Assembly (NCBI RefSeq): GCF_039538365.1
Contig: NZ_BAABCA010000003.1
Location: 1 to 64,000 of the forward strand
From: Postechiella marina
GTDB lineage: Bacteria > Bacteroidota > Bacteroidia > Flavobacteriales > Flavobacteriaceae
Direction: 5' to 3'
Length of the DNA: 64,000 nucleotides
Part shown: positions 1 to 10,100 of the stretch, one piece after another
Position numbering within the stretch: position 1 is the first letter of the stretch
How the letters are laid out: the number at the start of each line of letters is the position of its first letter
The notes under the pieces: generated by a model
Databases searched by the model: none
Seen by the model: the letters and a program-made list of their open reading frames with translations, nothing else
Told to the model about the DNA's origin: nothing
Program-made: the position numbers and the translations under genes

Positions 1-37
1 AACGTTCGCTAATTACTGTTACCGTTTTTAGCGGGTG

Positions 38-67
38 CAAATATACATTCCTTTTTGACTATAGCAA
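38..67 (-). promoter_or_regulatory. Promoter for a gene off the left edge
   Basis: Read on the minus strand, a TTG (65-67) is followed after 19 bases by TATATTTG (38-45). This matches the Bacteroidota housekeeping promoter form (TTG or TTTG, then TAnnTTTG). Transcription would run leftwards out of the window. The transcribed gene itself is not visible. Confidence 0.55.
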
Positions 68-435
68 GGCTTTTTTTAACCTTTTTTTTATGTTTTTTTA
101 ATATTGAACTTAATGTGTTTTTAATCAACATATTACAAGAGTGGGTTTTTCAACTTTTTTTTATAGCTTCTGAGAAATATACTTTTTTATTCAAAAATTA
201 GAATGTAGGGTGTTACTAACTGAGCTAGCTTTTGTAATGTTTTATACGTTTTAAGTCTTTATTATTACTTAATGTGTTTGTTCTTTTTGTTTTATTTTAA
301 GTATTACGACCTAATTATTTATCATAAAAATTGCTGTGTCCTTATATATGATTATATTATTTAAAGGCTTTTTACTTTATTAGCTCTTGCTATGTAGTAT
401 GTTTTTACCTTACTTTTTATATTTAACTGCTGCCT
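68..435. other. AT-rich intergenic region without a recognisable gene
   Basis: This stretch is very AT-rich, with long T runs. I see no credible open reading frame, tRNA or strong hairpin in it. It separates the leftward promoter at 38-67 from the repeat element next to the porin gene. Confidence 0.5.
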
Positions 436-535
436 GCGTTAGGGATTGAGGCTTTGTTGAAGCTCTTTTTGTGTTGTTGCACTTATGCAACACAAAAAAG
501 CGACTGCCGAAAGCCCGACCCTTTTTGGGTAACGC
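436..535 (-). repeat. Dispersed repeat family A, copy 1
   Basis: The element is bounded by gcgtta (436-441) and taacgc (530-535), which are inverted repeats. On the minus strand it reads GGGTCGGGCTTTC near one end and CAATCCCTAACGC at the other. The core contains a near-perfect hairpin built on TTTTGTGTTGCA and TGCAACA. Copy 2 (23774-23870) has an almost identical core. The element lies just downstream of the porin stop codon. Confidence 0.85.
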
Positions 536-545
536 CCTTATTGTT

Positions 546-2531
546 TTATAAAAAGAAGTTCCAAACGATTCCGAAACGAATTGTAAAGTCTCGGTATGGG
601 TTGTTTGGTGATGAGTAATAATTGTAGCCTGTAAATGAGGAATTAAAATGTTCTGCTTTTAAATAGATTCTGGTTTGACGAATTTTAGCGTTTAAGAAAA
701 AATCGAGTCTAGGAAATCCTCCATATTCTTTATCTGTTTGTACGTAGAATTCTGCTAAGACAGGATCGTAGTCGTTCATGTAATAACTAGTGAAGTAATT
801 TAATGTTACTCCGGTTTGGAGATACATGGCTTTTTTGAATATATGGTTGGAGTAATATAGTGTGTTTCTTGTTGTGAACTCTGGTACGTTTAATACATTA
901 TTATCGTCTTGTACGTTTTGATATAATATGGTGTTGTTTAGAGCGATGTTTTTATAGCGTATTTCGTTTTCGAATTTTGCTCGTAGATAGGTTATTGATT
1001 TATTGTTTTGAAAGGCTTGAAGTGGAACATAATCTTCTTCGCTAAAACCGGTTGCGTCTCTTTTAAAATAAATATGATCGTTAATGGTTGTATAGTCTAC
1101 CGATAGTGTTGCGTATTTTTTTGATTTTAATTGGAATGCTAGTTGTTGTGTTTCGGTATTATTGAAATTGTTTTGCCAATTATAGTTTATATAATCGCTT
1201 TGATATAGCAACTGATTGTAATTTGGTGCTTTTGAACTATGATTTATTGATGCGGTTGCTGAGATATCGTTGTTTAAATTAAAGGCTGCTGTTGCTTTTA
1301 TGAAGTTACCGTCGAAATCGCCAGATATGTTTACACCTGCGTTTGCGTTAAGTTTGAATTTTTTATATTGTTTTTGGTATTTACCTCCTGCTGAGTATAT
1401 GTTTCCTTTTAGCCTATTTGTTATGGTTTGCCCATTGTAGACTACTATTTTATTGTATCCGTAATTATAATTGTCGCTACCTAGATTGAATTGTAGGTCT
1501 CCGAGGATGTTATTGCTGTAATTTAGTTGCAGTTTATTATGGAAGTGCTCGATTGTTGCTCTGTCTACTAAATTTGTGGATTTAAAGGCTGATCCAAAAA
1601 TATCTGTTACTGCTGCTGATTGATTGAATTGGTAATATTTGTCTTCGAAAGACATTATATGCCCTATGCTTAATTTGTTTTTTGAGAGCGAGTCTTTTTC
1701 TCGTACTATTTTATAGTTATGCTCTAAATGAAAACGCTTGCCTTTTAATATGTTTTCGGCATTTTCGAAGTTTACTTCGAGAATTGACCTATCTATAAAT
1801 TCTGGTGCTCCTGATTCGAAGTTTGCGACTTGACTGTCTTGTAGGCCTCCGTTTTCTTCGTTTAGTAAATCTTGAGTTACTATATGACCTCTTAAATTGT
1901 ATCTTTTGTTTTTTGTTTGGTAGTTTGTTGTAAATCTGAAATTACCTGTACTGGTTAATATGTGCTGGTATCTACCTATGGAACGCATACCTTTGTATGC
2001 TACTGAGAAGTTAAATCTTGGTGAGGTGTTTACTGTAAAAAAAGAATCGGCTAGTTGCCCTTGCTCGAATGCTGTTTTAAATAACAACTCTGTAAATGGT
2101 GTTGGTACTCTGTAATAATTAATATCTTCTATTTCCATATAATTAAAATGCCTTGCTCTTGCACCAAAACTTGGCATTAAACTGGTGTTTTGAAAATTAT
2201 ATGTTAAACTGTTATAGGTTTGGCCTAAGTTTGAAAATGGCATTAAACCAAAATTATCTTTACGGAGGTAATTAAATTTGTATTCTTTTTTTATGTGTAA
2301 AGTGGTATCGACATAGGTGGTATCGTTTTCGTAAGATATAATTAGATAGTCTTCTATTTTTGCTTTGTTGTTTTTAAGGTTTTTTATGCCAGTAGATTTT
2401 CTTTGAGATGGACTTAGGGTGTCTTGATTGATACCGAAGCCTTCTCTAGAGTCTTGAGGTATTGTTAAATCTTGTGCATAAACACTTGAAACCAAAATTA
2501 ACAACAAAAATGTAAATACTTTTCTAGCCAT
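546..2531 (-). CDS. Putative outer-membrane porin
   Basis: The 661-residue protein starts with a clear signal peptide (about residues 1-19, ending VYAQ). The rest is rich in alternating aromatic and polar residues typical of outer-membrane beta strands, and the protein ends in a hydrophobic aromatic strand (WNFFL). Length and composition fit the Bacteroidota putative porin family (Porin_10), which I recognise from overall pattern rather than from a catalytic motif. No TonB box or plug domain is visible, so it is not a TonB receptor. A TAnnTTTG-type element (TACCTTTG, 2553-2560) lies just upstream, suggesting its own promoter. A family A repeat follows its stop codon. The substrate is unknown. 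Confidence 0.75.
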   Translation of the reverse strand: MARKVFTFLLLILVSSVYAQDLTIPQDSREGFGINQDTLSPSQRKSTGIKNLKNNKAKIEDYLIISYENDTTYVDTTLHIKKEYKFNYLRKDNFGLMPFSNLGQTYNSLTYNFQNTSLMPSFGARARHFNYMEIEDINYYRVPTPFTELLFKTAFEQGQLADSFFTVNTSPRFNFSVAYKGMRSIGRYQHILTSTGNFRFTTNYQTKNKRYNLRGHIVTQDLLNEENGGLQDSQVANFESGAPEFIDRSILEVNFENAENILKGKRFHLEHNYKIVREKDSLSKNKLSIGHIMSFEDKYYQFNQSAAVTDIFGSAFKSTNLVDRATIEHFHNKLQLNYSNNILGDLQFNLGSDNYNYGYNKIVVYNGQTITNRLKGNIYSAGGKYQKQYKKFKLNANAGVNISGDFDGNFIKATAAFNLNNDISATASINHSSKAPNYNQLLYQSDYINYNWQNNFNNTETQQLAFQLKSKKYATLSVDYTTINDHIYFKRDATGFSEEDYVPLQAFQNNKSITYLRAKFENEIRYKNIALNNTILYQNVQDDNNVLNVPEFTTRNTLYYSNHIFKKAMYLQTGVTLNYFTSYYMNDYDPVLAEFYVQTDKEYGGFPRLDFFLNAKIRQTRIYLKAEHFNSSFTGYNYYSSPNNPYRDFTIRFGIVWNFFL

Positions 2532-2611
2532 AAACTAATATTAAAAACCCTGCAAAGGTAAATACAAAATATGATAACGTTGTAAAATGAAAAAATTATT
2601 TATAAGAACTT

Positions 2612-2655
2612 AAAAAAGGCCATTTTATCTATTATTTAGATAAAATGACCTTTTT
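2612..2655 (-). terminator. Intrinsic terminator after the 2677-3306 lipoprotein gene
   Basis: The arms aaaaagg-c-cattttatct (2613-2630) and agataaaatg-a-cctttt (2638 onwards) pair with a single mismatch around a 7-base loop. On the minus strand the hairpin is followed by a run of T. It sits directly after the lipoprotein stop codon and before the porin promoter. Confidence 0.8.
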
Positions 2656-2676
2656 AATCACATATGTAGATCAATT

Positions 2677-3306
2677 TTATGGAATAGGCACCCCTATAAT
2701 ATCATCTCCTTTTTCTCCAAAATCATCATCCGAATCATAATCACCCTCTCCATTATAAGGAAAAGTATCGTTTTTCAAACGACTATTCGCGCATATAGTA
2801 ACACCTAAAGTTTTACGATGAACCGAGAACGAATCACCTGATTGCATTTTTCCTGCAATAGTTTGAAGTGTATTCTCAACACATTGTTTATTTCTGCATG
2901 TTTTAACCGTCTCCATTCCAGGAGGACAACTCGCGACCAAATTATCAGAATCACCTGAATAAACTTCAACTAAATTACTAATAATCAAATTCCCATTGAC
3001 ATTTTGAGCTTCAAAATCAACACCTATAAAACTAGGATTATTAAGTAATAATTCTTCCTGCAACTCATCCAACTCCAACAAAAAGTTTGCAAAACTTACA
3101 TTTTGTTCTGTCAAATTAATTTCTGCTCCATCTTGAAATGGATCATCTAAATTCATAATAAATGAATCCCCGAAAACGACGTCTTTTTCAGAAATCAACT
3201 GATTCTCACTTGAACTTTGATTAGATTCTACTGACGAATCCTTGTCGCAAGATTCGAACATAAAAAACAAACTCATCAATAATAAAAACTTAAATACTTT
3301 TTTCAT
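2677..3306 (-). CDS. Lipoprotein of unknown function
   Basis: The 209-residue product has a lipoprotein signal: a lysine start, a hydrophobic stretch and a Cys at residue 20 in FESCDKD. It is therefore probably attached to the outer membrane. The mature part begins with a Ser/Asn/Gln-rich linker and is acidic. A middle segment holds four cysteines, three of them close together (ASCPPG, TCRNKQC, ICANS), which could form disulfides in the periplasm or outside the cell. The C-terminus is Asp/Gly-rich. I do not recognise a family. It follows the SusC/SusD locus on the same strand after a 112-base gap and could be its last gene, but a separate unit is equally possible. A terminator follows. Confidence 0.7.
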   Translation of the reverse strand: MKKVFKFLLLMSLFFMFESCDKDSSVESNQSSSENQLISEKDVVFGDSFIMNLDDPFQDGAEINLTEQNVSFANFLLELDELQEELLLNNPSFIGVDFEAQNVNGNLIISNLVEVYSGDSDNLVASCPPGMETVKTCRNKQCVENTLQTIAGKMQSGDSFSVHRKTLGVTICANSRLKNDTFPYNGEGDYDSDDDFGEKGDDIIGVPIP

Positions 3307-3418
3307 AATTATATTATTTTAAATATAGGAACAAAGCTACCTTATTTAACTGAATTATCCTACTAATAAATTAGGTGTTAGCTTTGATTTGCTGTAAAAT
3401 TTAAAACTAAACAATTAA

Positions 3419-4753
3419 TTAAAAGTCATACCAATGCACTAACATTGACGGGTCGTCCACAGGTATTAATCCCAAAGTATTTTGACCAGCTGCATTTAAA
3501 AGTTCCATTTTTTGAACATAAAACCCACTTTCTCTAAAAATAAAATCGGTCATTGGAGCAAAAAACGAAGCTAATCCAAAATCTTGATTCCCTGGAGAGT
3601 CTTCAATAAATGTAAATTTCACAATATTATTACCAGACGCATCTTGAGTTACATCAACTGTACAATCAAAATATGCTCTTGCAGTTCCACCTGTAACAGG
3701 TATCCAAATATCTAAATATGCAACATCACTACCTATATCTCTAATATAAAAACGAGTAATAGGCAAACCTATACTAGCTTCAAAATCACTTCTCCATCCT
3801 TCAAAAAGATTAATGAAATTACTACTAGATCTATCTACACTTAAAAAACCATCATTAGTTCTTAATATTCTAATATTTCCCGCTTCGTTACCAAAATCAT
3901 AAGGCGTTAAAGGTAGACCCGGTATATCATCGTAAACTATTTTTAAAGCGTCTGCAGGATTTTCAAATTGATTTTCTGTATCATTATACTCAAAACTAGT
4001 TAATATAACTCCATTTATATCTAATGGATCTACGAAACTAAAACCGGTTGCTGTAATTATAATTGGAACGCTAACAATTTCAAATTCACCATCAGTTAAA
4101 TAAGTAACAGTAGCATATCTTGTTGTTGGGTTAAAACTGAATGAGCCAATCGCTTCATCATTAAATAATATGTTTCTAAAAACAGATTCTGTTCCATCTC
4201 CAGAAATGTTATTAACAGAAGCATAAACAGGCGCTAAGTCTAACTCGTCTGCTCTTGCTCTGCGTAATGTAAATACAGTAATATCGCTACCGTAATCTAA
4301 CTTACTTTCTAAAACAACTTCGTTGTCTGTAGCTGATAGTATATTAAAAACAAACTCACCACCATTATCATTATTATTTAATGAAAATATTTGACTAAAA
4401 ACTGACGATGATTCGAATACTAATTCAATTTTTAAAGATTTATCTATTCTATAAGTTACTGAATTATCTGCTGAACCAGAATCGTAATCTGATTTAAGAG
4501 CTACGCTACCATTTTCATCAAAATCGAATAAAACGGTGTAGAATCCAAAACTCTCATTTGGAGAATAATAGCCTACCCATCCATTTTCTGGAGCGGTAAG
4601 TATATTTGAATATTCGCTTTTTAAAGCATCTGTTCTTTCGTTAATAGACTGATCGAAAAGCGGTTCTACCTCGTTATCGGAATTACAAGAAGTAATAACC
4701 AATAAGAGCATAAAAACACTTAAAGATGTTAATAATTTATATATATTCTTCAT
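3419..4753 (-). CDS. DUF4302-type lipoprotein of a SusC/SusD locus
   Basis: I chose the Met at 4753, since it is followed directly by a lipoprotein signal with Cys at VITSCNSD (about residue 23); an upstream in-frame Met adds ten unlikely residues. The segment just after the lipobox (LFDQSINER, then NGWVGYYSP) matches the start of the DUF4302 family, a surface lipoprotein often encoded after SusC/SusD and a zinc metallohydrolase. The 444-residue protein has no catalytic motif that I can see and may bind substrate. It is the fourth gene of the minus-strand run beginning with susC. Family assignment is from pattern memory; the ligand is unknown. Confidence 0.75.
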   Translation of the reverse strand: MKNIYKLLTSLSVFMLLLVITSCNSDNEVEPLFDQSINERTDALKSEYSNILTAPENGWVGYYSPNESFGFYTVLFDFDENGSVALKSDYDSGSADNSVTYRIDKSLKIELVFESSSVFSQIFSLNNNDNGGEFVFNILSATDNEVVLESKLDYGSDITVFTLRRARADELDLAPVYASVNNISGDGTESVFRNILFNDEAIGSFSFNPTTRYATVTYLTDGEFEIVSVPIIITATGFSFVDPLDINGVILTSFEYNDTENQFENPADALKIVYDDIPGLPLTPYDFGNEAGNIRILRTNDGFLSVDRSSSNFINLFEGWRSDFEASIGLPITRFYIRDIGSDVAYLDIWIPVTGGTARAYFDCTVDVTQDASGNNIVKFTFIEDSPGNQDFGLASFFAPMTDFIFRESGFYVQKMELLNAAGQNTLGLIPVDDPSMLVHWYDF

Positions 4754-4790
4754 ATTTTTTTTGATTTGTATTTTTAAAAACATGGGATTC

Positions 4791-5738
4791 TTATTCAGGA
4801 ATACCGTTCATTTCAATAACTTTATCTAATCTTGTTTGAAGAGAATCTCTTACTGCTAGCAAATCAACATTAAAATTGTTTTTATAAAAATCGACCACTA
4901 AGTCTACTTTTTGACTAATAAGCTGTCTTCCCTCGTTTAGCTCTCTACAATTTACAATTTCTCCAGCGTCTGTGTAAGTTGTACAGTCTTCTTGATTAAT
5001 AAAATCTTCTTCGAAAGTATCTTTATCTACAACAAGTAAATGAGATATTATCTCGCAAAAATCTTCGTACTCATTTAAAGTACCATAGTTTCTTACCATT
5101 CCTAATTTAATTGCATCGTCTCTAGAAACACCATTACTCCAACCGTTACCTAAATAAGACTCTGAAATGGTATTAAAACCTACAGGAATATCATGGTTTT
5201 GATGTACAATGTGTGAAAACTCGTGATGCACTGTTGCTAATATACCTCCAGAAGGATCTGTTAACCATTCTCTATTTTGAAAATCTAGATCGTTCATGTT
5301 TAATAATGTTACTCTAGCTCCTCCTTCTGCAAATCCTAATTTTACGGTACCATCTTCATTAAAAATATAAGAGCCCATGTAAACTAATTCTGCAGGAAAT
5401 AAATCTTTAATAAAAGCATCGGCATCTATACCTGTTGAGGCATATGGTCCTGCCCATAAATACTCTACTATTTTAGTTGAAGGAATAACAAAATCTGCTT
5501 CTATAGGTGTTGCACGCTCGTCTGGATCTATAAAATTATCATTCCATCTCCAACGCGTAGCTGTACCATAAGTTTCGAATAAACTTTTACCATCATTATC
5601 GTACAAATACTGATCGTTAGCACTTGAAATATCAGGGTTTTCTGGCGCTACAAATTGTGCATTTGTATCATCAGATTGACATTGATAAAAGCATGTTACC
5701 GATAACATTAATATTATTAATTTTACTATATTTTTCAT
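4791..5738 (-). CDS. Substrate import-associated zinc metallohydrolase lipoprotein
   Basis: The start at 5738 places a lipoprotein signal at the N-terminus with Cys in FYQCQSDD. A zinc-protease motif HEFSH lies in TVHHEFSHIVHQ (about residues 170-180), and a later EDFCEIISH segment could supply the third metal ligand. This matches the lipoprotein metallohydrolase family found beside TonB-linked SusC/SusD pairs. It probably cleaves or processes a substrate at the cell surface before import. The gene follows susD by 22 bases and precedes the DUF4302 gene, an arrangement known for this family. The substrate cannot be read from sequence; a peptide or glycoprotein is a guess. Confidence 0.8.
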   Translation of the reverse strand: MKNIVKLIILMLSVTCFYQCQSDDTNAQFVAPENPDISSANDQYLYDNDGKSLFETYGTATRWRWNDNFIDPDERATPIEADFVIPSTKIVEYLWAGPYASTGIDADAFIKDLFPAELVYMGSYIFNEDGTVKLGFAEGGARVTLLNMNDLDFQNREWLTDPSGGILATVHHEFSHIVHQNHDIPVGFNTISESYLGNGWSNGVSRDDAIKLGMVRNYGTLNEYEDFCEIISHLLVVDKDTFEEDFINQEDCTTYTDAGEIVNCRELNEGRQLISQKVDLVVDFYKNNFNVDLLAVRDSLQTRLDKVIEMNGIPE

Positions 5739-5760
5739 ATTAAATTTCTTTAAATCGTTA

Positions 5761-7185
5761 TTATCTTGGATTAGCTTCAATACCATTAGCTAATGCTTTA
5801 CTTGGTATTTGAATTGCTTTTCTTAAATCTTCTTCCTCTAATACAAACTCATCTCCATTTACATCGATATGAGTTATCTCAATACCTAACCTTTTAACAT
5901 CGAACCACCTTAAACCTTCTGCTAAAAATTCTTTTCTTCTTTCTAGTAAAACAAAATCTAACATCGCTTCTTGATCTGTGCCTCCAAAAGCTGCAGTAAT
6001 TTCAGGAATTGTTAATTGTCCTCCAGTATCGTATCTTAAAGGAGCTAAAACATTATAGTCGTTTAATGCATCATCTAATCTGTTTAGTCTGGTATAAGCT
6101 TCCATTCTATTAAATACAACCTCTTCTCCTCTAAACTGAGTCATTATAATATATCCAAAACCAGTTGTTGCTGTTGTATACTCAAAAAGTTCGTTATACT
6201 TTGGTTGTTGTAAAGATCCTGTACCATAACTGTACAACAAGTCTCTTTTATCTGCACTACCTTGAATATTGGCTCTTACTACTTGATTGAATATATTAAC
6301 ATCCATTCTATACCCTCTATTATATCTGTTAGAGAAACTTTCTTTTCTAACTACAAAAATATTAGAAGGACTACTTATGTCGTTATACTGATCTGCAATT
6401 TGAGTAGACGATGTACCTGTAAAAACTTCCCCCATGTCTCTAACATAAGTTGTATTTATAACTCCATTTCCTAAAATTTTATTAGAGTAGTCTATACATT
6501 TTTGATACTCTCCTTTAAATAAATAGAATCTAGAAGCAAATGCATTTGCTGCATTTTTTGTAAAATGATATTTACCTGTACCAGAATAATAACTATCAGA
6601 AATTAATGGTAAAGCTTCTAACAAATCTTTTTCGATTAAAGTATAAGTTTCTTCGAGCGTACCACGATTGTAATCAACTTTTAAACTCGTTTCTGGCTCT
6701 GTAATATAAGGTATACCTAAACCTGCTTTATTTGCATCGTTATAATGTTGACTAAATACATTAGCTAACATAAAGTGATGGTAAGCCCTAGTTATTAAAG
6801 CCTCTCCTTTTAAAGCGTTACGAAAACCAACATCGCCACCTACAATATCGTTTAACCCTTCTAAAGCTTGGTTAGCATGTGCGATAGCTTGGTAGTTACT
6901 TTCCCAAAAATAAGTTGGAGTATCTTGCCCTTCATCAGCTACGACAGGAACAAACTGGTAATTCTCTGTCATCCAATCTAATTGGGTATTACCAGGAATA
7001 GCTGTTACGTTATCTGTTTTCCACTCTACAAAGTTATATGTTCCTTCTGAATAAGCCGAAACCAATAATTGTGAAACATCTTCTAGTGTTGTTACGGTTT
7101 GTCTGTTATCTGGTACTTCATCTAGATATTCGTCACACCCAAAAAATGAAATAAAAGCTATTATTATAATTAAATTCTTCTTCAT
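5761..7185 (-). CDS. SusD/RagB-family nutrient-binding lipoprotein
   Basis: The 474-residue protein has a lipoprotein signal with Cys at FFGCDEYLD, followed by the typical EVPDNRQ linker. Helical TPR-like segments follow, including RAYHHFMLANVFS, a common SusD signature. The C-terminal ERRKEFLAEGLRWFDVKRLG motif is diagnostic of the family. SusD proteins cap the SusC channel at the outer surface and bind the substrate. Only 4 bases separate it from susC, so the two are co-transcribed. The locus carries its own FecR/sigma pair upstream. Ligand type is not evident; no glycoside hydrolase accompanies it, which argues against a classical polysaccharide locus. Confidence 0.93.
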   Translation of the reverse strand: MKKNLIIIIAFISFFGCDEYLDEVPDNRQTVTTLEDVSQLLVSAYSEGTYNFVEWKTDNVTAIPGNTQLDWMTENYQFVPVVADEGQDTPTYFWESNYQAIAHANQALEGLNDIVGGDVGFRNALKGEALITRAYHHFMLANVFSQHYNDANKAGLGIPYITEPETSLKVDYNRGTLEETYTLIEKDLLEALPLISDSYYSGTGKYHFTKNAANAFASRFYLFKGEYQKCIDYSNKILGNGVINTTYVRDMGEVFTGTSSTQIADQYNDISSPSNIFVVRKESFSNRYNRGYRMDVNIFNQVVRANIQGSADKRDLLYSYGTGSLQQPKYNELFEYTTATTGFGYIIMTQFRGEEVVFNRMEAYTRLNRLDDALNDYNVLAPLRYDTGGQLTIPEITAAFGGTDQEAMLDFVLLERRKEFLAEGLRWFDVKRLGIEITHIDVNGDEFVLEEEDLRKAIQIPSKALANGIEANPR

Positions 7186-7189
7186 AATG

Positions 7190-10100
7190 CTAAAAGTTAA
7201 AATTAAGTGTGAATGTATAACTTCTTGTTAATGGAAGTGACACCCCACCTGATTGAAAAAATTCTGGATCGATTCCGTTTAATTTATCGTCTGAATATAT
7301 TAACCACAAATTGTGAGCAGATAAACTAGCTGTTGCCGATTTTAAACACGTTCTATCAAGTAAACTTTGTGGCAACCTATAAGATAATTTAATGTTTTTT
7401 AACCTAACATAATCTCCATCTGCTACTCTTACATCACTTTTGTTATATAAATCGTATGGGTTTAACCCTTGATTATCTAATGCTTGACTTGCTATTTCTG
7501 ATAAAATAGCAGGAATATTAGTTACGTTTTCGTCTCCTGGTAACGACCATCTGTTAATTAAATTACCATTAAGTGAGGTATAATCATCATACTCTTCTAA
7601 AAAGGCATCGTCTAAACGTATTTTGTTACCGCCTCTGTATGCAAAACCAACTGTTAAACCTAAATTTTTATAATTGAAGGTATTGTTAAATCCTCCAAAA
7701 AATGTAGGTTCTGTTGGACCTTCATACTTTAAAAAACGTGTAATATCGTCTCTTTCTTGTAAGTTTAAGTCTTGTATTATTTCGTCGTTTTCTCCAAAAA
7801 ATGTTGGAATACCATTAGAGTCTAAACCTGCAAAAGGCACAGAAAATAAAGCTCCAACAGGATACCCTTCTAAGTTACCCCCATTTCTTCCAATAGCATC
7901 TCCTATACGCTCTTGAGACTCCCAATTTGTTATTTTACTTTTAGAGTGACTAAAGTTAAAGTTAGAAGACCATCTAAAGTTAGACGTTTCTACATTTACA
8001 GTTCGTAATGTAAACTCGTAACCTTCTCTATCCATATCTCCTACATTACCTAATTTAGTTCCTTCTCCACCAACACCGTTAGTTTCAACAAAACCAATTA
8101 AATCTTCAGATTTTCTTTTATAATATTCAAATTCTACCCCTATACGGTTGTTAAGAAATGCTGTTTCTACACCAATATTCCACTCGTATAACTTTTCGAA
8201 AGTTAGCTCTCCGTTTTCTAATTGATCTATTAATAAAGCAACTTCTCTTTCGGCTGCTTGTGGTCTTAATGGCTCGTCTCCAAATACAATTAAACCAGCA
8301 CTTGCATCAAAAGGATTAGACCCCGATAAACCATAAGTTGATTTTACTTTTAATAAGTTTAACCAATCTGCGTTTTCTAAAAATTTCTCGTTATGCATGT
8401 TCCATGCTCCACTAATATTCCAAGTTGGTAAATAACGTGCTGTTTTAGATTCTCCTGTTCTGTTATCTCCTGTATATGTATATGTTCCGTTTATTACATA
8501 TCTAGAATCGTAAGAGTAAGCTAAGTTAGAAAACACACCCCAACCTCTTTGACTAGTTTCTTCAACATCAAAATACTCTTCTCCTCTACTATCTAAAAAC
8601 CTTATAAAATTAGGATCGCTTAAAATTAATCCTCCTTTGTCAAACATATATCCCCAACCATCATTTTTCTCTTGAACTCTATCACTAGATCTAATTTCTT
8701 GAGCTAATAAGGCACTAACAGTGTGCACATTATTAAATGTATGCGAGTAATCGAATTGATTTCTCATATAATAACTAGTTAAAGAGTTATCTGTAGTTTT
8801 TCTAAAACCTCCGTTTGGTAAAACAGAATAAGGCTCTAATTCTGGAGCGTCTGGATCATCAAACAAAAAGATGTTATTGTTTCTTATTAATGGGTTGTCT
8901 GCTCTGTATGCTTCTGCATTATTAGAGTTTTCGTGTACCGTTTGTATGGCGTTACTTTTATACCACCTACCCTGAAGTACTGTTGTAAAGTTTAAACCAT
9001 TTGCTACTTCCCATTTAAAATTTGTATTAAATGTTAAGTCCATCAAACTAAGATCTACATAATTATGCTCTACTTCGTGCAAAATATTAAAAGGCGCATA
9101 ACTTCTTCTGAAGAATTGACGATCTCCATTTTCATCGTATGGCGTTATACTTCTACTTGTATATAAAGCATAATTGAATGGGTTGATATCAAAATTTCTT
9201 TCGAAAACTCCTGTAAGTGCATTAAGTTCTCTATCTTCTGAAGCTGCAATTCTTTGATCTCTTACATTTCCTGTCAATTTAAATCCTAAGCTAAATTTAT
9301 CAGATAAATCGAAATCTGCATTTAAATTCGCTGTATAGTTCTTTACATCGTCTGCAACTGTTTGCCCTTCATCTACAATAGAGCTAATAGACGCTCTATA
9401 TCTAGATGTTTCTGTACCAGAAGATACACTTAAACTATTTGTACGTATAAACGAATCTTTAAACAAAACATCAAACCAGTCTGTATTTGCATTAGCATAA
9501 CGCTCTAAATAAGCATAGTTAGGCGAACCACCTGGCCCCCATGTAAGGTCTCCGTTTGTAATTCTATTAAACATATCTGAGAAAACACCGTGGTTTGCTG
9601 CTGTATTTGCTTTAGAGATATCTACCCAACCTTTTTCGTATAGTTCTTGATATACTGACATTTCATCTCCTGAACTTAGGAAGTTAAACTGATCGTAAGT
9701 TGGTTTAGAACGTGTAGTTAAGCTACTAGAAAAATTAATAGATGGTTTACCTGTTTTACCTCGTTTAGTTGTAATTACAACAACACCATTTAATGCTCTA
9801 GCTCCATAAAGTGCCGTTGCAGAAGCATCTTTTAATACTTGAAATGTTTCTACATCTTCTGGGTTAATACCTGCAGTAGATGAACTTAAGATGGTATCTA
9901 AGTTTCCAGAAGAAATATCTTCGTTAGACAACTCTACAGCATCTTCAAGTATAACACCATCTACAACCCATAGCGGTTTATTTGTTCCGTTAATAGAAGC
10001 ATTACCTCTAATTCTAATTACGGGAGCAGTACCAAATGTACCAGATACATTTTGTATTTCTACACCAGCAACTTGACCTTGAAGCGACCTACTTACATCT

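Noticed and set aside
3332..3386. Possible terminator after the DUF4302 gene (caaagcta ... tagctttg)
   Set aside because: The arms pair for 8 bases but the loop is about 40 bases and no T run follows on the minus strand.
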